Source: Streptomyces sp. NBC_00572
GTDB taxonomy: Bacteria > Actinomycetota > Actinomycetes > Streptomycetales > Streptomycetaceae
NCBI RefSeq assembly: GCF_026341815.1
Contig: NZ_JAPENX010000001.1
Location: 744,001 to 808,000, forward strand
Reading direction: 5' to 3'
DNA: 64,000 nt
Shown here: one piece after another, positions 42,639-56,287 of the stretch
Position numbering within the stretch: position 1 is the stretch's first letter
Layout of the letters: each line of letters opens with the position of its first letter
Program-made: the position numbers and the translations under genes
The notes under the pieces: generated by a model
The model's input: the letters and a program-made list of their open reading frames with translations, nothing else
What the model was told of the DNA's origin: nothing
Database searches by the model: none

Positions 42639-45600
42639 GTGAGCTCGACGACGGACGCGGCCGAAGAGACGGGCACCGGCAGGCGGCGGGCGCTGCTCAT
42701 CGGTGTGGGCAGGACCCCGTTCCTGGAACGGGACGAGGTCCTCGCCCGGCGCTTCAAACCGCTCGACTTCGTCGACCGCGACATCGAGATGGTCCGCGCC
42801 GCCCTCATCGAGTCCGACTACGAGGTCGACGCGCTGCATCCCGGCCACCCCGACCCGGAACGGCAGGACCCGGACGCCGGCTCGATCGTGGTGGCCGTGG
42901 AGAAGTTCCTGCTCTCCTGCGAGGCCGGGGACACCGCCTTCCTCTACTTCTCCTGCCACGGGGTGACCGTCGGCGAGCGCGAGTACCTCCTCACCTCCGC
43001 CGCACAGGCCCGGGCCAACGGCTCCCTGATCTCGCACACGATCCTGGAGGTCAGCCCCGAGGTCCTCCTCGGTCCCGTGCCCGAGGGCGTCACGGTCGTC
43101 GTCTGCCTCGACACCTGCCGTACCGACGACTCGCGCTCACCCGCCGACTTCCACGAGACGCCCCTGACGAGTTCCGCCTACCGCGACGTGGCCTGGCTGC
43201 ACGCGAGCGGCCCCGGACAACCGGCCTATGCCGACCCCCAGAAGGGCAGCTACTTCGGGATCGCCCTGTCCCAAGCCCTGTCGCGCACCAGCCCCCCGAA
43301 GACCTTCAAGGAGGTCCACTCCTACGTCCAGGGGCGGGTGGAGCATCTCACCGCCCACCTCGCGGACCCTTCGCCGACGGTCGAGGCCCGGTGTGTGAAG
43401 GACCTCGAGGACCGGCTGATCCTCTGCCGGGGCTCCCGGCAGACCGAGCGCTGGGCCAAGGCGGTCACCACATCCGTCCTCTGGAACCACACCTCGCAAG
43501 GGCCCGAGGTACACCAGCGGGTCAAGGACCGGCTCGAAGACCTGGCGCGCGAGGTCGCGAAGAGCCGCCTCGGCACGGACGCGGCCCTCACCAGTCCCTG
43601 GAGCGATCCGGAGTACCCGATCCGGGTCGTGGAGCGTCTCGGCCGTCTCGTCGAGACCGCCGGCCTCACCGGCAACGAACGCCTCTCCCCCGCCGAGACC
43701 GCGGCCCTGCTCGCCGCTCCCCTCATGCACGAGGGCGTCGTCGCCGTCGCGTTGAGCGAGCTGGCATGGCTGCGACCGGACCGGCTGGACAGGCGGGAGG
43801 AAGGCGGCCGGGGCAAGGAGCCCGACGAGGGTCATCAGCGGCAGGTGTGCGACGAGGCGGCCGACCTGTGCCAGGCCCACTCGGGAGTGCACCACGTGGC
43901 CGAGTCGCTGCGGCAGCGGAAGCTGACCGATGCCGCCACCGCCGCCGACCACTGGCTGCGCCATCGTTTCATCGCCGACTGGGACCGGCTGTGGGACCGC
44001 ACCGACGACTACCCGGCCGTGAACGGCCTCCTCGACAGGGTCGTCGGGGCCGTCTCGGCGGGCACCGAAGGCATGTCCGGCGCGCAGCTCTCCGAGGTGG
44101 ACCGACACGTCCGCCGGGTCCTGCCGCACATGACGGTCCCTCCGGGGTCCAGCCCACGCATCGACGCCTCCGCCAGCCCCAGTTGGAGCCGGCTCGAACG
44201 CCCCGTACCGGGCAACATCTGGCGCGCCTGGGAGCTCGCCTACCTCCTGTGGCTGGCGGCGCTGCTCGCCGCCGACCCCCGCCGTATGTCCAGCGTGCTC
44301 GTCGACCACCTCGGCGCACGTCGGCCCCTCACCCCGGCGACCGTGGTGACCGCGCTCGCGGGCTGCGGCTGGGAGGCGCTCGACCGTGACGGGTCGACGG
44401 ACTACGTGCTCCGCCTCACCTGCCCGCACCCCGCGCTGCACGCGGCGCTCGAAGAGCTGGCGGCGACCGCCGACGCCTCCGTGCGGGCCCTTCACCGGCG
44501 CTGGCACGCCGACGGGCACACCGCGCCGGATCTCCTCCGGGGCGTTCCCCGGAAGGTGACCGGCGAGTTGCTGAAGCCGACGGACCAGAGCTACACGGTG
44601 CCCCTGGAGCGCTTCCGGCTCGCGGAGGACGAGATCCGGCCGCTGCTCATGGGTACCCAGTTGTACGGCGACCGGACGCTCGCGGTGCGGGAGCTGTACC
44701 AGAACGCACTCGACGCCTGTCGGCACCGGCGGCAGCGCGCCGAGTACGGCGACAGGCGCAAGCGGTTCAACGGCCCCGACCGTGAGCCCGAGATCCACTT
44801 CCTCCAGGCGTACGACGGGGACCGTCCGTACATCGAGTGCCGCGACGAGGGCTCCGGGATGAGCCGCGAGAAGCTCACCTCCATGTTCGCCCGCGCGGGC
44901 AAGCGGTACACACAGGACCCGGACTACGTGCAGGAGCGGCGCAACTGGCGTCGGGTCGGCATGAAGCCGATCCCCCTCAACAGCCGGTTCGGCATCGGGG
45001 TGTTCAGCTACTTCATGCTGGCCGACGAGGTCACTGTCCACACGGAGGCGATCGACGAGTACGGCAACCCGTCCCGCACGGCGGTCCCGCTCCGGGCCAC
45101 CGTCCAGTCGGGCTCCGGTCTGCTCCAGATCGGCCCGACGGACAGCCCACCGGGTCGAGGGGGCACGGTGGTGCGGCTCTACCTCAACCACGAGGGCGAC
45201 GAGGAGGACCCGCCGTCGGTGGTGACGACGCTGCGGCGCCTGCTGTGGGTGAGCGACTTCCGGGTGACCGCGGTGGAACTGGGCCCGGACGGGGAGGAGA
45301 TCCGCTCGGACGCCTGGGACCCAGGTGTCCTTCACGCCTCGGGGGACCGCGCCACGGAGTGGCACGGGCCGGCCGTGAAGGCGGGCGATGAGAGCTGGAT
45401 CGTCCAGGGACCCGGGCAGTTGCTGCTCGACGGCATCGTCGTGGAGCGCGCTCCCGAGGTCCTCGGGTACGTCTTCAACCTCCGGGAGAAGCACCGTCCG
45501 GAGCCGAGCGTCAACCGGAACTCGCTGGTCTCGTACGACTCCGTGGCGGTGCGGAAGGAGCTGCTCGCCGCGGTACCGGTCGCGGCAGGCGTACTCGACG

Positions 45601-47780
45601 AGGTCCTCCTGCCGTGGCTCTGGGAGCTGGCGAGCGAGGAGCCGCAGCTCGTCGTCCGGCTCTTCGACCATCTGCCGCCCGGAGCGACCGGACTCCTCGA
45701 CTCGGAAGCCGTCGACTACCGGCTCCCCGCCACCCGCCTGCCCCTGCGCCGCACGGGCGTCCTCGGAATGGACTCCAGCCAGATGCGGCGGTGGACGGGC
45801 CGCGAGCCCATGCCGAGCTCCGAGCGGGCCGAGGCGAGGATTCTCAGACGGTGGCGGCTGACAGCGCTGGGGGCGTCGTCGATCGGCGAGCCCGCGTTCG
45901 CGCCCGACCGCTACCCCGCGCCGATCGGCCTGGACGCGCTCCTGGCGTCCTCGCGGCTGCTCGACGGCCGGTGGGCGGTCCCCTTGGGGGCCGCCCTGCG
46001 CGCCGGAATCCCGCTGGCCGAGAGTGTCCGGGCATTGCGCCGGTACGCGATCGCCGGCGCCCATGTTCCGGCCGCGCGGAGCATCGCGGACCTGCGCGCG
46101 GTGGGCGCACCCAGCCATAGAATGGCGGATCTCTGCCAGGCCTACGAAGCGGTGGCCGCGCGGGCGACGGTCGCCGAGCCGCCCACCGCCGCTCACGTAC
46201 CCCTGCTGACCGTGGCCACCCGCCACGGCGTGCCCCCGTCCCGCCTTCTGCCGGATCTGGACGTCCTTCGGCGCCTCGGCGTCGAGATCCCCGATCCGGG
46301 TGTCCTCTCCGCCGTCGACCTGACGGCGAAGCCTCTTGAGGCCGAATCCGCCCTCCTCGAATCCTCCAGAGGCCCCTGGCGGAAGGTTCACCCCGTCGAT
46401 CTGCTGCTGAGCGCGCCGCTGCCCGCGCAGCGACGCCGACTGGCCGAGCGGATCACGGCCCTGGAGCCGCTGGGCCTCTCCCACGCCGAACCCGTGCGCG
46501 AGGAGACCCTCGACCACCCCGCGCTCACTCCCTTCGAACGGAGGCTGATGTCGCGCGACATCGACGGCATGCACCCATGGCTCCCCGCCGGCCGTCTGAC
46601 CGTGCACCAGCTCATGGACCGCAGTAACAGCCTGAGCAGGACGCTCGGCGAGGTGGCTCGGGATGTGGCCCGCATCGCGCCGGCCACCGGGGTGTCCGCT
46701 CCGGAGGTGCCCGAGGAGTGCCAGGACTGGATCCCGCCGCGATGGGTGGTGAGGGCGGCACGCTCCACCAAGCCGACGTCCGGGACCGGGGCCACGCACT
46801 CCAGTTGGCGCCTGCTCAGCAACGCGCACCAGGCCGACCGTCGCCCTTCGCCGGAAGAACTGCGGCGGGAGCTCGTCCTCCTGGACACGTGGGGTTGCCT
46901 GGCCGATCCCGTCGACGCGCTGGTGGAGGAGTTCGAGCACCTCTCACCCGCCCTCGCCGGCCTGCTGGACTACGGACCCAGCGGCTGGTCCGTCGATGTG
47001 GACGAGTGGGGGTTCGATGCCGGCGTCTTCCGCATCGCCCTCTTCCTGAAGTTGGCGGCCACGAACCGCACCACCCTGGGCGAAACCATCGTCGACCTGA
47101 CGCGGAACGAGCAGGGCGCGCGCCGGATTCCGCTCCTGATCCCCGCCGTCCCTGAGGGGGCCTCCCTCCTCACACCCGTGCACGCCCATCTGACTCACCT
47201 GCTCCACAGAACCGCGCACGGCGAGTCCTTCCGGGAGCACCTGGCGATCCAGGACCTCCTCTCGCTCGCCATGACCCGCCGCGGCGGTACCCTCAGGGAC
47301 GCCGCCACCGTCCTCGACGCCTACCGCTGCCTCGGCGGCCCCGCGGCCCCCGGCCCGATCACCGACGCCCTCGCCGTCCTCGAACCCACCGAGTTCGACC
47401 TCGCCGCCTTCGATCCGAGCCTCCTCGGCCCCGGCACCCTCGGCGCCCTCGAACTCGTCCTCGTGGCGGGCCGGTTCGGATGGACGCTCGGGGAGACGTA
47501 CGACCGTTACGCCCCCTTCGCGAGCCTCGGCCTCAGGGTCACCACGCCCGAACCCCAGGGCGGCGAACGGGACATCGTCCCCGGCTGGCGTGACGTCATC
47601 GTCCTCACCGAACAGTTGACCGGCCGTTCGCCCGCCGTCGCGGGAACCGTCACCGACGAGCATGTCGTTCTCTGTGCCGAGGAGACGGAGCAGTCCGAGG
47701 ACGGCGTCCGTGACAGCCTCCGCAGCTACGCCCGACTGTTCTCGCTCGTCGTTCCCACCCCCGGAGGACCACAGGCATGA
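42639..47780 (+). CDS. Caspase-like protease fused to an Hsp90-like GHKL ATPase and helical repeats
   Basis: 1713 aa from GTG 42639 (GGGGAG lies about 12 nt upstream; a TTG at 42627 is the alternative). Residues about 15-270 form a caspase/metacaspase-like domain: RRALLIGVGRTPF, His107 in FLYFSCHGVTV and Cys160 in VVCLDTCRTDD give the catalytic dyad, and YFGIALSQALS follows. Residues about 270-660 are helical with winged-helix-like parts. About 660-1010 is a GHKL ATPase of Hsp90 type: N-box E685/N689/D692 in RELYQNALDAC, DEGSGM at 736-741 and FGIGVFSYFM from 784. The remaining 700 residues are helical repeats containing TLGETYDRYAPF-like units. It is followed by two coupled small genes. It looks like a sensor/switch that unleashes a protease; no function is proven. 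Confidence 0.9.
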   Translation: MSSTTDAAEETGTGRRRALLIGVGRTPFLERDEVLARRFKPLDFVDRDIEMVRAALIESDYEVDALHPGHPDPERQDPDAGSIVVAVEKFLLSCEAGDTAFLYFSCHGVTVGEREYLLTSAAQARANGSLISHTILEVSPEVLLGPVPEGVTVVVCLDTCRTDDSRSPADFHETPLTSSAYRDVAWLHASGPGQPAYADPQKGSYFGIALSQALSRTSPPKTFKEVHSYVQGRVEHLTAHLADPSPTVEARCVKDLEDRLILCRGSRQTERWAKAVTTSVLWNHTSQGPEVHQRVKDRLEDLAREVAKSRLGTDAALTSPWSDPEYPIRVVERLGRLVETAGLTGNERLSPAETAALLAAPLMHEGVVAVALSELAWLRPDRLDRREEGGRGKEPDEGHQRQVCDEAADLCQAHSGVHHVAESLRQRKLTDAATAADHWLRHRFIADWDRLWDRTDDYPAVNGLLDRVVGAVSAGTEGMSGAQLSEVDRHVRRVLPHMTVPPGSSPRIDASASPSWSRLERPVPGNIWRAWELAYLLWLAALLAADPRRMSSVLVDHLGARRPLTPATVVTALAGCGWEALDRDGSTDYVLRLTCPHPALHAALEELAATADASVRALHRRWHADGHTAPDLLRGVPRKVTGELLKPTDQSYTVPLERFRLAEDEIRPLLMGTQLYGDRTLAVRELYQNALDACRHRRQRAEYGDRRKRFNGPDREPEIHFLQAYDGDRPYIECRDEGSGMSREKLTSMFARAGKRYTQDPDYVQERRNWRRVGMKPIPLNSRFGIGVFSYFMLADEVTVHTEAIDEYGNPSRTAVPLRATVQSGSGLLQIGPTDSPPGRGGTVVRLYLNHEGDEEDPPSVVTTLRRLLWVSDFRVTAVELGPDGEEIRSDAWDPGVLHASGDRATEWHGPAVKAGDESWIVQGPGQLLLDGIVVERAPEVLGYVFNLREKHRPEPSVNRNSLVSYDSVAVRKELLAAVPVAAGVLDEVLLPWLWELASEEPQLVVRLFDHLPPGATGLLDSEAVDYRLPATRLPLRRTGVLGMDSSQMRRWTGREPMPSSERAEARILRRWRLTALGASSIGEPAFAPDRYPAPIGLDALLASSRLLDGRWAVPLGAALRAGIPLAESVRALRRYAIAGAHVPAARSIADLRAVGAPSHRMADLCQAYEAVAARATVAEPPTAAHVPLLTVATRHGVPPSRLLPDLDVLRRLGVEIPDPGVLSAVDLTAKPLEAESALLESSRGPWRKVHPVDLLLSAPLPAQRRRLAERITALEPLGLSHAEPVREETLDHPALTPFERRLMSRDIDGMHPWLPAGRLTVHQLMDRSNSLSRTLGEVARDVARIAPATGVSAPEVPEECQDWIPPRWVVRAARSTKPTSGTGATHSSWRLLSNAHQADRRPSPEELRRELVLLDTWGCLADPVDALVEEFEHLSPALAGLLDYGPSGWSVDVDEWGFDAGVFRIALFLKLAATNRTTLGETIVDLTRNEQGARRIPLLIPAVPEGASLLTPVHAHLTHLLHRTAHGESFREHLAIQDLLSLAMTRRGGTLRDAATVLDAYRCLGGPAAPGPITDALAVLEPTEFDLAAFDPSLLGPGTLGALELVLVAGRFGWTLGETYDRYAPFASLGLRVTTPEPQGGERDIVPGWRDVIVLTEQLTGRSPAVAGTVTDEHVVLCAEETEQSEDGVRDSLRSYARLFSLVVPTPGGPQA

Positions 47781-48106
47781 GTCCCATCAGCACGTGGCAG
47801 CGCAAGCCGTTTCCCCCCACCGCCGCCCGCACCGACTTCGTCTGGGAGGTGTGGACCGACGGCGACGGCGTGCAGGCCACCGGCCCGTGCCCTGAGTGCC
47901 GGTGCACGACCAGAAACGTCATCACGGGAACCCAGTTCGCCACCAAGGGCCCCTCCAGGCAACTGAGGGACCTCGTGGCCTCCGCCGAACCGAAGTACGC
48001 CGCGTGCCAGTGCACGACCTGGCACCTGAGCCGGCCCGACGGGATAACGGCCGGTTGCGGAGCCTCGTTCTACATCGCGCTCCCGGCCCAGGGGCTCCCC
48101 CTGTGA
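47777..48106 (+). CDS. Small cysteine-rich (zinc-binding?) protein of the caspase-Hsp90 locus
   Basis: 109 aa. The start overlaps the stop of the caspase-GHKL gene by ATGA and the stop overlaps the next gene, so all three are co-translated. CPECRC near residue 37, CQC near residue 76 and a later Cys in TAGCGASFY suggest a structural zinc site. No family is recognised. Its fixed place between a large protease-ATPase and a membrane protein suggests an adaptor, target or sensor role. Confidence 0.75.
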   Translation: MSPISTWQRKPFPPTAARTDFVWEVWTDGDGVQATGPCPECRCTTRNVITGTQFATKGPSRQLRDLVASAEPKYAACQCTTWHLSRPDGITAGCGASFYIALPAQGLPL

Positions 48107-48558
48107 GCGACTTCTCCGAGGACGAACTCTGGAACGCCAACCTGCGGGTACGGGCGATGGCGAGCCCGCCCGAGCGGCTGCGGGCGGCGCTCCAGCAGGC
48201 CGAGGGGTACCGGAACTTCCTCACCACGCTCACCGGGCTGCTCACCGTGATCTTCGTGCTCAAGGGTCAGGAGAACCTGAGCAAGATGACCACCGGCCCG
48301 AGGTGGTGGGTGATCGGCCTGCTCGCCGGAGCGTTCGTGCTCCTCCTGGCGGCCTCATGGATGCTGGTCTCGGCCGTGCACGAGCGTCCGGGCAAGGAGA
48401 TCCTCACGGACGCGAAGTACTTGCTGAATTACGAGAAGAAACGGGCCAGGTCGGTCGTACGCACGACCGGCGCAGCCCGCTGGATGGGCCTCGTGGGAGT
48501 CCTCGCGGTCTCCGCCGCCTCCATCGTCACCTGGATCTTCCCCGGCCCGGTCGGCTGA
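48103..48558 (+). CDS. Three-helix membrane protein of the caspase-Hsp90 locus
   Basis: 151 aa from GTG 48103. Three hydrophobic stretches are visible: FLTTLTGLLTVIFVL (about 43-57), WWVIGLLAGAFVLLLAASWM (about 67-86) and WMGLVGVLAVSAASIVTWIF (about 127-146). The N-terminus is acidic and the loop before helix 3 basic (YEKKRARSVVR). It could be a membrane effector such as a pore, or an anchor for the large protease-ATPase. It is the last gene of the three-gene unit. No homologous family is recognised. Confidence 0.75.
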   Translation: MSDFSEDELWNANLRVRAMASPPERLRAALQQAEGYRNFLTTLTGLLTVIFVLKGQENLSKMTTGPRWWVIGLLAGAFVLLLAASWMLVSAVHERPGKEILTDAKYLLNYEKKRARSVVRTTGAARWMGLVGVLAVSAASIVTWIFPGPVG

Positions 48559-48686
48559 CGGCCCCCCGGCCCGCATCCGGACGCGCATCGGCGCCCGCCC
48601 AGTCGTCCGGTCGGGGACATTCGGGGGGCGCCGCGCTCAGTTCCGTACGTCGTTGTACGGGACGTTCTTCGGGGTGATCCGGCGGA

Positions 48687-50139
48687 TCAGACCATCAGGG
48701 AACGGTCCGTCGGGCGGATCGGGGCCGGCAGGGAGCTGGCTCCGGTCAGGTAGCGGTCCACGCCGCGGGCGGCGGAGCGGCCCTCGGCGATGGCCCAGAC
48801 GATGAGGGACTGACCGCGGCCGGCGTCGCCGGCGACGTACACGCCATCGACGTTGGTGGCGAAGTCCGCGTCTCGGGCGATGTTACCCCGCTCGTCGAGG
48901 TCCAGACCAAACTGGGCGACCAGGCCGTTCTCCACGTCCGTGCCGGTGAAGCCCATCGCGAGCGTGACCAGCTGGGCGGGGATCTTGCGCTCCGTGCCCG
49001 GCTTCTGGGTCAGCTTGCCCTCGACGAACTCGACCTCGATGAGGTGGAGGAACTGGACGTTGCCGTCCTCGTCGCCCTCGAAGTGGGTGGTGGAGACGGA
49101 ATAGACCCGCTCGCCGCCCTCCTCGTGCGCGGAGGTGACCTTGTACAGCATGGGGAAGGTCGGCCAGGGCTGGCCCGGGTTCCGCTCCTCGCCCGGCCGG
49201 GGCATGATCTCCAGCTGGGTGACGGAGGCCGCGCCCTGGCGGTGGGCCGTACCGACGCAGTCGGCGCCGGTGTCGCCGCCGCCGATGACGACGACGTGCT
49301 TGCCCTCGGCGGTGATCGGCGGGGCGACGAAGTCACCTTCGACGACCTTGTTCGCCAGCGGCAGGTACTCCATCGCCTGGTGGATGCCGGCCAGCTCACG
49401 GCCCGGGACGGGCAGGTCGCGGGCGGTGGTGGCGCCGGCGGCGATGACGACCGCGTCGTAGCGGTTGCGGAGCGCCGTCGCCGGCATGTCGCGGCCGATC
49501 TCGACACCGGTGCGGAACTTGGTGCCCTCCGCGCGCATCTGCTCGATGCGGCGGTTGATGTGCCGCTTCTCCATCTTGAACTCGGGGATGCCGTACCGGA
49601 GGAGTCCTCCGATGCGGTCCGCGCGCTCGTAGACGGCGACGGTGTGGCCGGCCCGGGTCAGCTGCTGGGCGGCGGCGAGACCCGCCGGGCCGGAGCCGAT
49701 GACGGCGACGGTCTTGCCGGAGAGGCGCTCGGGCGCCTGCGGCTTGACGTCGTTGGCGTCCCACGCCTTGTCGATGATGGAGACTTCGACGTTCTTGATG
49801 GTGACGGCCGGCTGGTTGATGCCGAGCACGCACGCGGACTCGCACGGTGCCGGGCACAGGCGGCCGGTGAACTCCGGGAAGTTGTTGGTGGCGTGCAGGC
49901 GCTCCTGCGCCGCCGACCAGTCCTCGCGGTAGGCGTAGTCGTTCCACTCGGGGATCAGGTTCCCGAGCGGGCAGCCGTTGTGGCAGAACGGGATGCCGCA
50001 GTCCATGCAGCGGCCGGCCTGCTTGCTGATGATCGGCAGCAGGGAGCCGGGAACGTAGACCTCGTTCCAGTCCCGGACGCGCTCGCCCACGGGGCGGGTC
50101 TTGGCGACCTCGCGACCGGTGGACAGGAAGCCCTTGGGG

Positions 50140-50147
<8 letters not shown>
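48687..50147 (-). CDS. gltD: Glutamate synthase small (beta) subunit
   Basis: 486 aa from ATG 50147. It passes electrons from NADPH through FAD and Fe-S clusters to GltB. Cysteine clusters [17 protein letters not shown] and [13 protein letters not shown] lie in the N-terminal Fe-S domain; the FAD site is [15 protein letters not shown] and the NADPH site [24 protein letters not shown] and [14 protein letters not shown] complete the family pattern. Length is normal. It overlaps the gltB stop by 8 nt, so the subunits are co-translated. Confidence 0.97.
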
Positions 50148-54705
<4,558 letters not shown>

Positions 54706-54738
54706 CGGCTCTCCCGTCGTCGTCGTGGCTGGGGGCAC

Positions 54739-54758
54739 CTCCCAGACACGTCTGGGGG
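54739..54758. repeat. Short hairpin in the gltB leader
   Basis: An 8-bp stem (54739-54746 with 54751-54758, one G-T pair) set in the sequence GGGGGCACCTCCCAGAC, the form of a small palindromic element often seen dispersed between Streptomyces genes. A related hairpin is inside the gene at 57384-57410. Confidence 0.55.
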
Positions 54759-55157
54759 AGCTACTGCCGAGGGACGACGTTGGCCCTCCGCGAAATTTCG
54801 TGCAGGTTACATGATGGCTGGCTTCTCGCGAAGTGGATAGCTCGTTCCAACATGCGGACACCACCGACACGGAGCGGTGGCGTGGGTTCACCTGTGGTTT
54901 GCGAGGTCAGAGGCCTGCCTCGCGGGGACGGATCGAAGTGATCCGGAGGATCTCCGGGTCTTCGGCGACCCGTCACTGTGTGGGCTTCATTGCCCAGCGA
55001 CGCTCATGCCTCATTCCCGTTGGTCACGGGTTCGAAACCGCCGAGTAACCGGCTACATATGTGGCGTCGTGCATAGTGTCTCATCGCTGCGGCGGATCGG
55101 ACCAGGGATATACGTCACAGCCGATACGAGGCTTACGTCCCGAAAAGGTGCCACGAA

Positions 55158-55194
55158 AAGACCGAGAGGCCCCTTTCGGGAGCCTCTCGGTCTT
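55158..55194 (-). terminator. Terminator downstream of the VIT-family gene
   Basis: A perfect 13-bp stem (55158-55170 with 55182-55194) and 11-nt loop. On the minus strand, the transcript of the VIT gene reaches it about 110 nt after the stop. It is the strongest hairpin in the region. Confidence 0.75.
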
Positions 55195-55280
55195 CTGCGG
55201 GGCACGGAATCCGTACCGGCCTCTGCGGGGCACGGAATCCGTACCGGCTTCCACGGGGGGGGCACGGAGTCCGCACCGGT
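55195..55280. repeat. Three tandem copies of a dyad-bearing repeat
   Basis: Copies at 55195-55220, 55223-55248 and about 55253-55280; the first two match over 26 bp (CTGCGGGGCACGGAATCCGT and onward), the third is diverged. Each carries the short palindrome ACGGAATCCGT or a variant. They lie between the VIT gene stop and its terminator. Confidence 0.75.
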
Positions 55281-55305
55281 CCCGCGCACGCACGTACGGA
55301 ACGGG

Positions 55306-56034
55306 CTACAGCGCGGCCCCGAGGAGCATGCCGAGCCCGTACGTGACGGCCGCAGCGGCACCGCCGAGGACGAGCTGACGCATACCGCTGAAGAGCCAGC
55401 CGCGCGCGGTCACCCGGGCCACGAGCGCGCCGCAGGCGAAGAGCCCGACGAGCGCCAGCAGCACGGCGGGCCAGAGCGCGGTCGCCCCGAGCAGATACGG
55501 GAGCAGCGGGAGGAGCGCGCCGAGCGCGAAGGAACCGAAGGACGAGACCGCGGCGACCATCGGGGACGGCAGGTCGTCCGGGTCGATGCCGAGTTCCTCG
55601 CGGGCGTGGATCTCCAGGGCCTGCTCGGGGTCCTTCGACAGCTGCATCGCGACCTCGCGGGCGAGCGCGGGCTCGACGCCACGGGAGACGTAGAGCGCGG
55701 CGAGCTCCTCCATCTCGTCGATCGGGTGCTTGCGCAACTGGCGGCGCTCGACGTCCAGTTCGGCCTGGACGAGTTCGCGCTGCGAGGCGACGGAGGTGTA
55801 TTCGCCGGCCGCCATGGAGAAGGCACCGGCCGCGAGTCCGGCGAGGCCGGTGATGACGACGGTCTGCGTGGAGACCGCGCCACCGGCGACACCGGTCATC
55901 AGGGCGAGGTTGGACACGAGTCCGTCCATCGCGCCGAACACCGCCGGACGCAGCCAACCGCCGTTCACATCACGGTGCGTGTGGTTGTCGCGGTGGGCCT
56001 CGTGCAGTGGCGCCTGAGCTTCGATGATGGACAT
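55306..56034 (-). CDS. VIT1/CCC1-family transporter
   Basis: 242 aa from ATG 56034, preceded by GGGGAGAG. VIT1/CCC1 fold: an N-terminal HRDVNGGWLRPAVFGAMDGL leading into membrane helix 1 (SNLALMTGVAGGAV), AGAFSMAAGEYTSVASQREL with the conserved Met/Glu of the metal path, a soluble helical region with EMEELAALYVSRG, and three C-terminal helices. The family moves Fe2+ or Mn2+ out of the cytosol. It is divergent from the ADP-ribosylglycohydrolase operon, with about 250 nt between starts. Confidence 0.92.
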   Translation of the reverse strand: MSIIEAQAPLHEAHRDNHTHRDVNGGWLRPAVFGAMDGLVSNLALMTGVAGGAVSTQTVVITGLAGLAAGAFSMAAGEYTSVASQRELVQAELDVERRQLRKHPIDEMEELAALYVSRGVEPALAREVAMQLSKDPEQALEIHAREELGIDPDDLPSPMVAAVSSFGSFALGALLPLLPYLLGATALWPAVLLALVGLFACGALVARVTARGWLFSGMRQLVLGGAAAAVTYGLGMLLGAAL

Positions 56035-56138
56035 GGCTCTCCCCTCGTTCCGGCGGGCCGGGTTGCACCCGCCGCCCCCAACACCTCGAAAATACGCGCG
56101 ATGTAAGGGGCGCGCTAGCAAGGCAGGCCGTACTTACT

Positions 56139-56150
56139 AAGGCGCACCTT
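56139..56150. promoter_or_regulatory. Possible metal-regulator site upstream of the VIT gene
   Basis: AAGG-N4-CCTT, within ACTAAGGCGCACCTTGC, lies between the divergent VIT and glycohydrolase genes. It weakly resembles DtxR/IdeR-type boxes (12 of 19 positions to an iron-box consensus by eye). Metal control of VIT would make sense, but the match is poor. Confidence 0.25.
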
Positions 56151-56287
56151 GCTGCGTGAACCGGGTTCTGGCGAGGTGTCAGGCGGGTGACAGAGACGTT
56201 TCTGCAGCGAGTTCCCGGCCCGTGGTGGCACAGATCCAGACATCGGGGCGCCATCGATGCGCCCCCACCGAGGAAGGGGCCACGGAC

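Larger units (their letters stand above)
54706..55305. other. 600-nt intergenic region upstream of gltB
   Basis: It separates gltB from the convergent-side end of the VIT gene, both on the minus strand. It contains a short repeat-type hairpin near 54739-54758, a strong terminator at 55158-55194 and tandem dyads at 55195-55280. The gltB promoter should lie at about 54780-54900, where the sequence is less GC-rich. No convincing gene was found. Confidence 0.7.

Noticed and set aside
43137..46940. Open frame of about 1270 codons antisense to the caspase-Hsp90 gene
   Set aside because: Same high-GC artefact; Arg/Gly/Val/His-rich composition and no domain, whereas the forward frame has clear catalytic motifs.
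54833..55378. Small open frames between gltB and the VIT gene
   Set aside because: They cover repeats and a terminator, lack ribosome sites and show no codon-bias signal.
56135..56153. DmdR/IdeR iron box upstream of the VIT gene
   Set aside because: Only about 12 of 19 consensus positions match by eye; kept as a low-confidence site, not as a finding.
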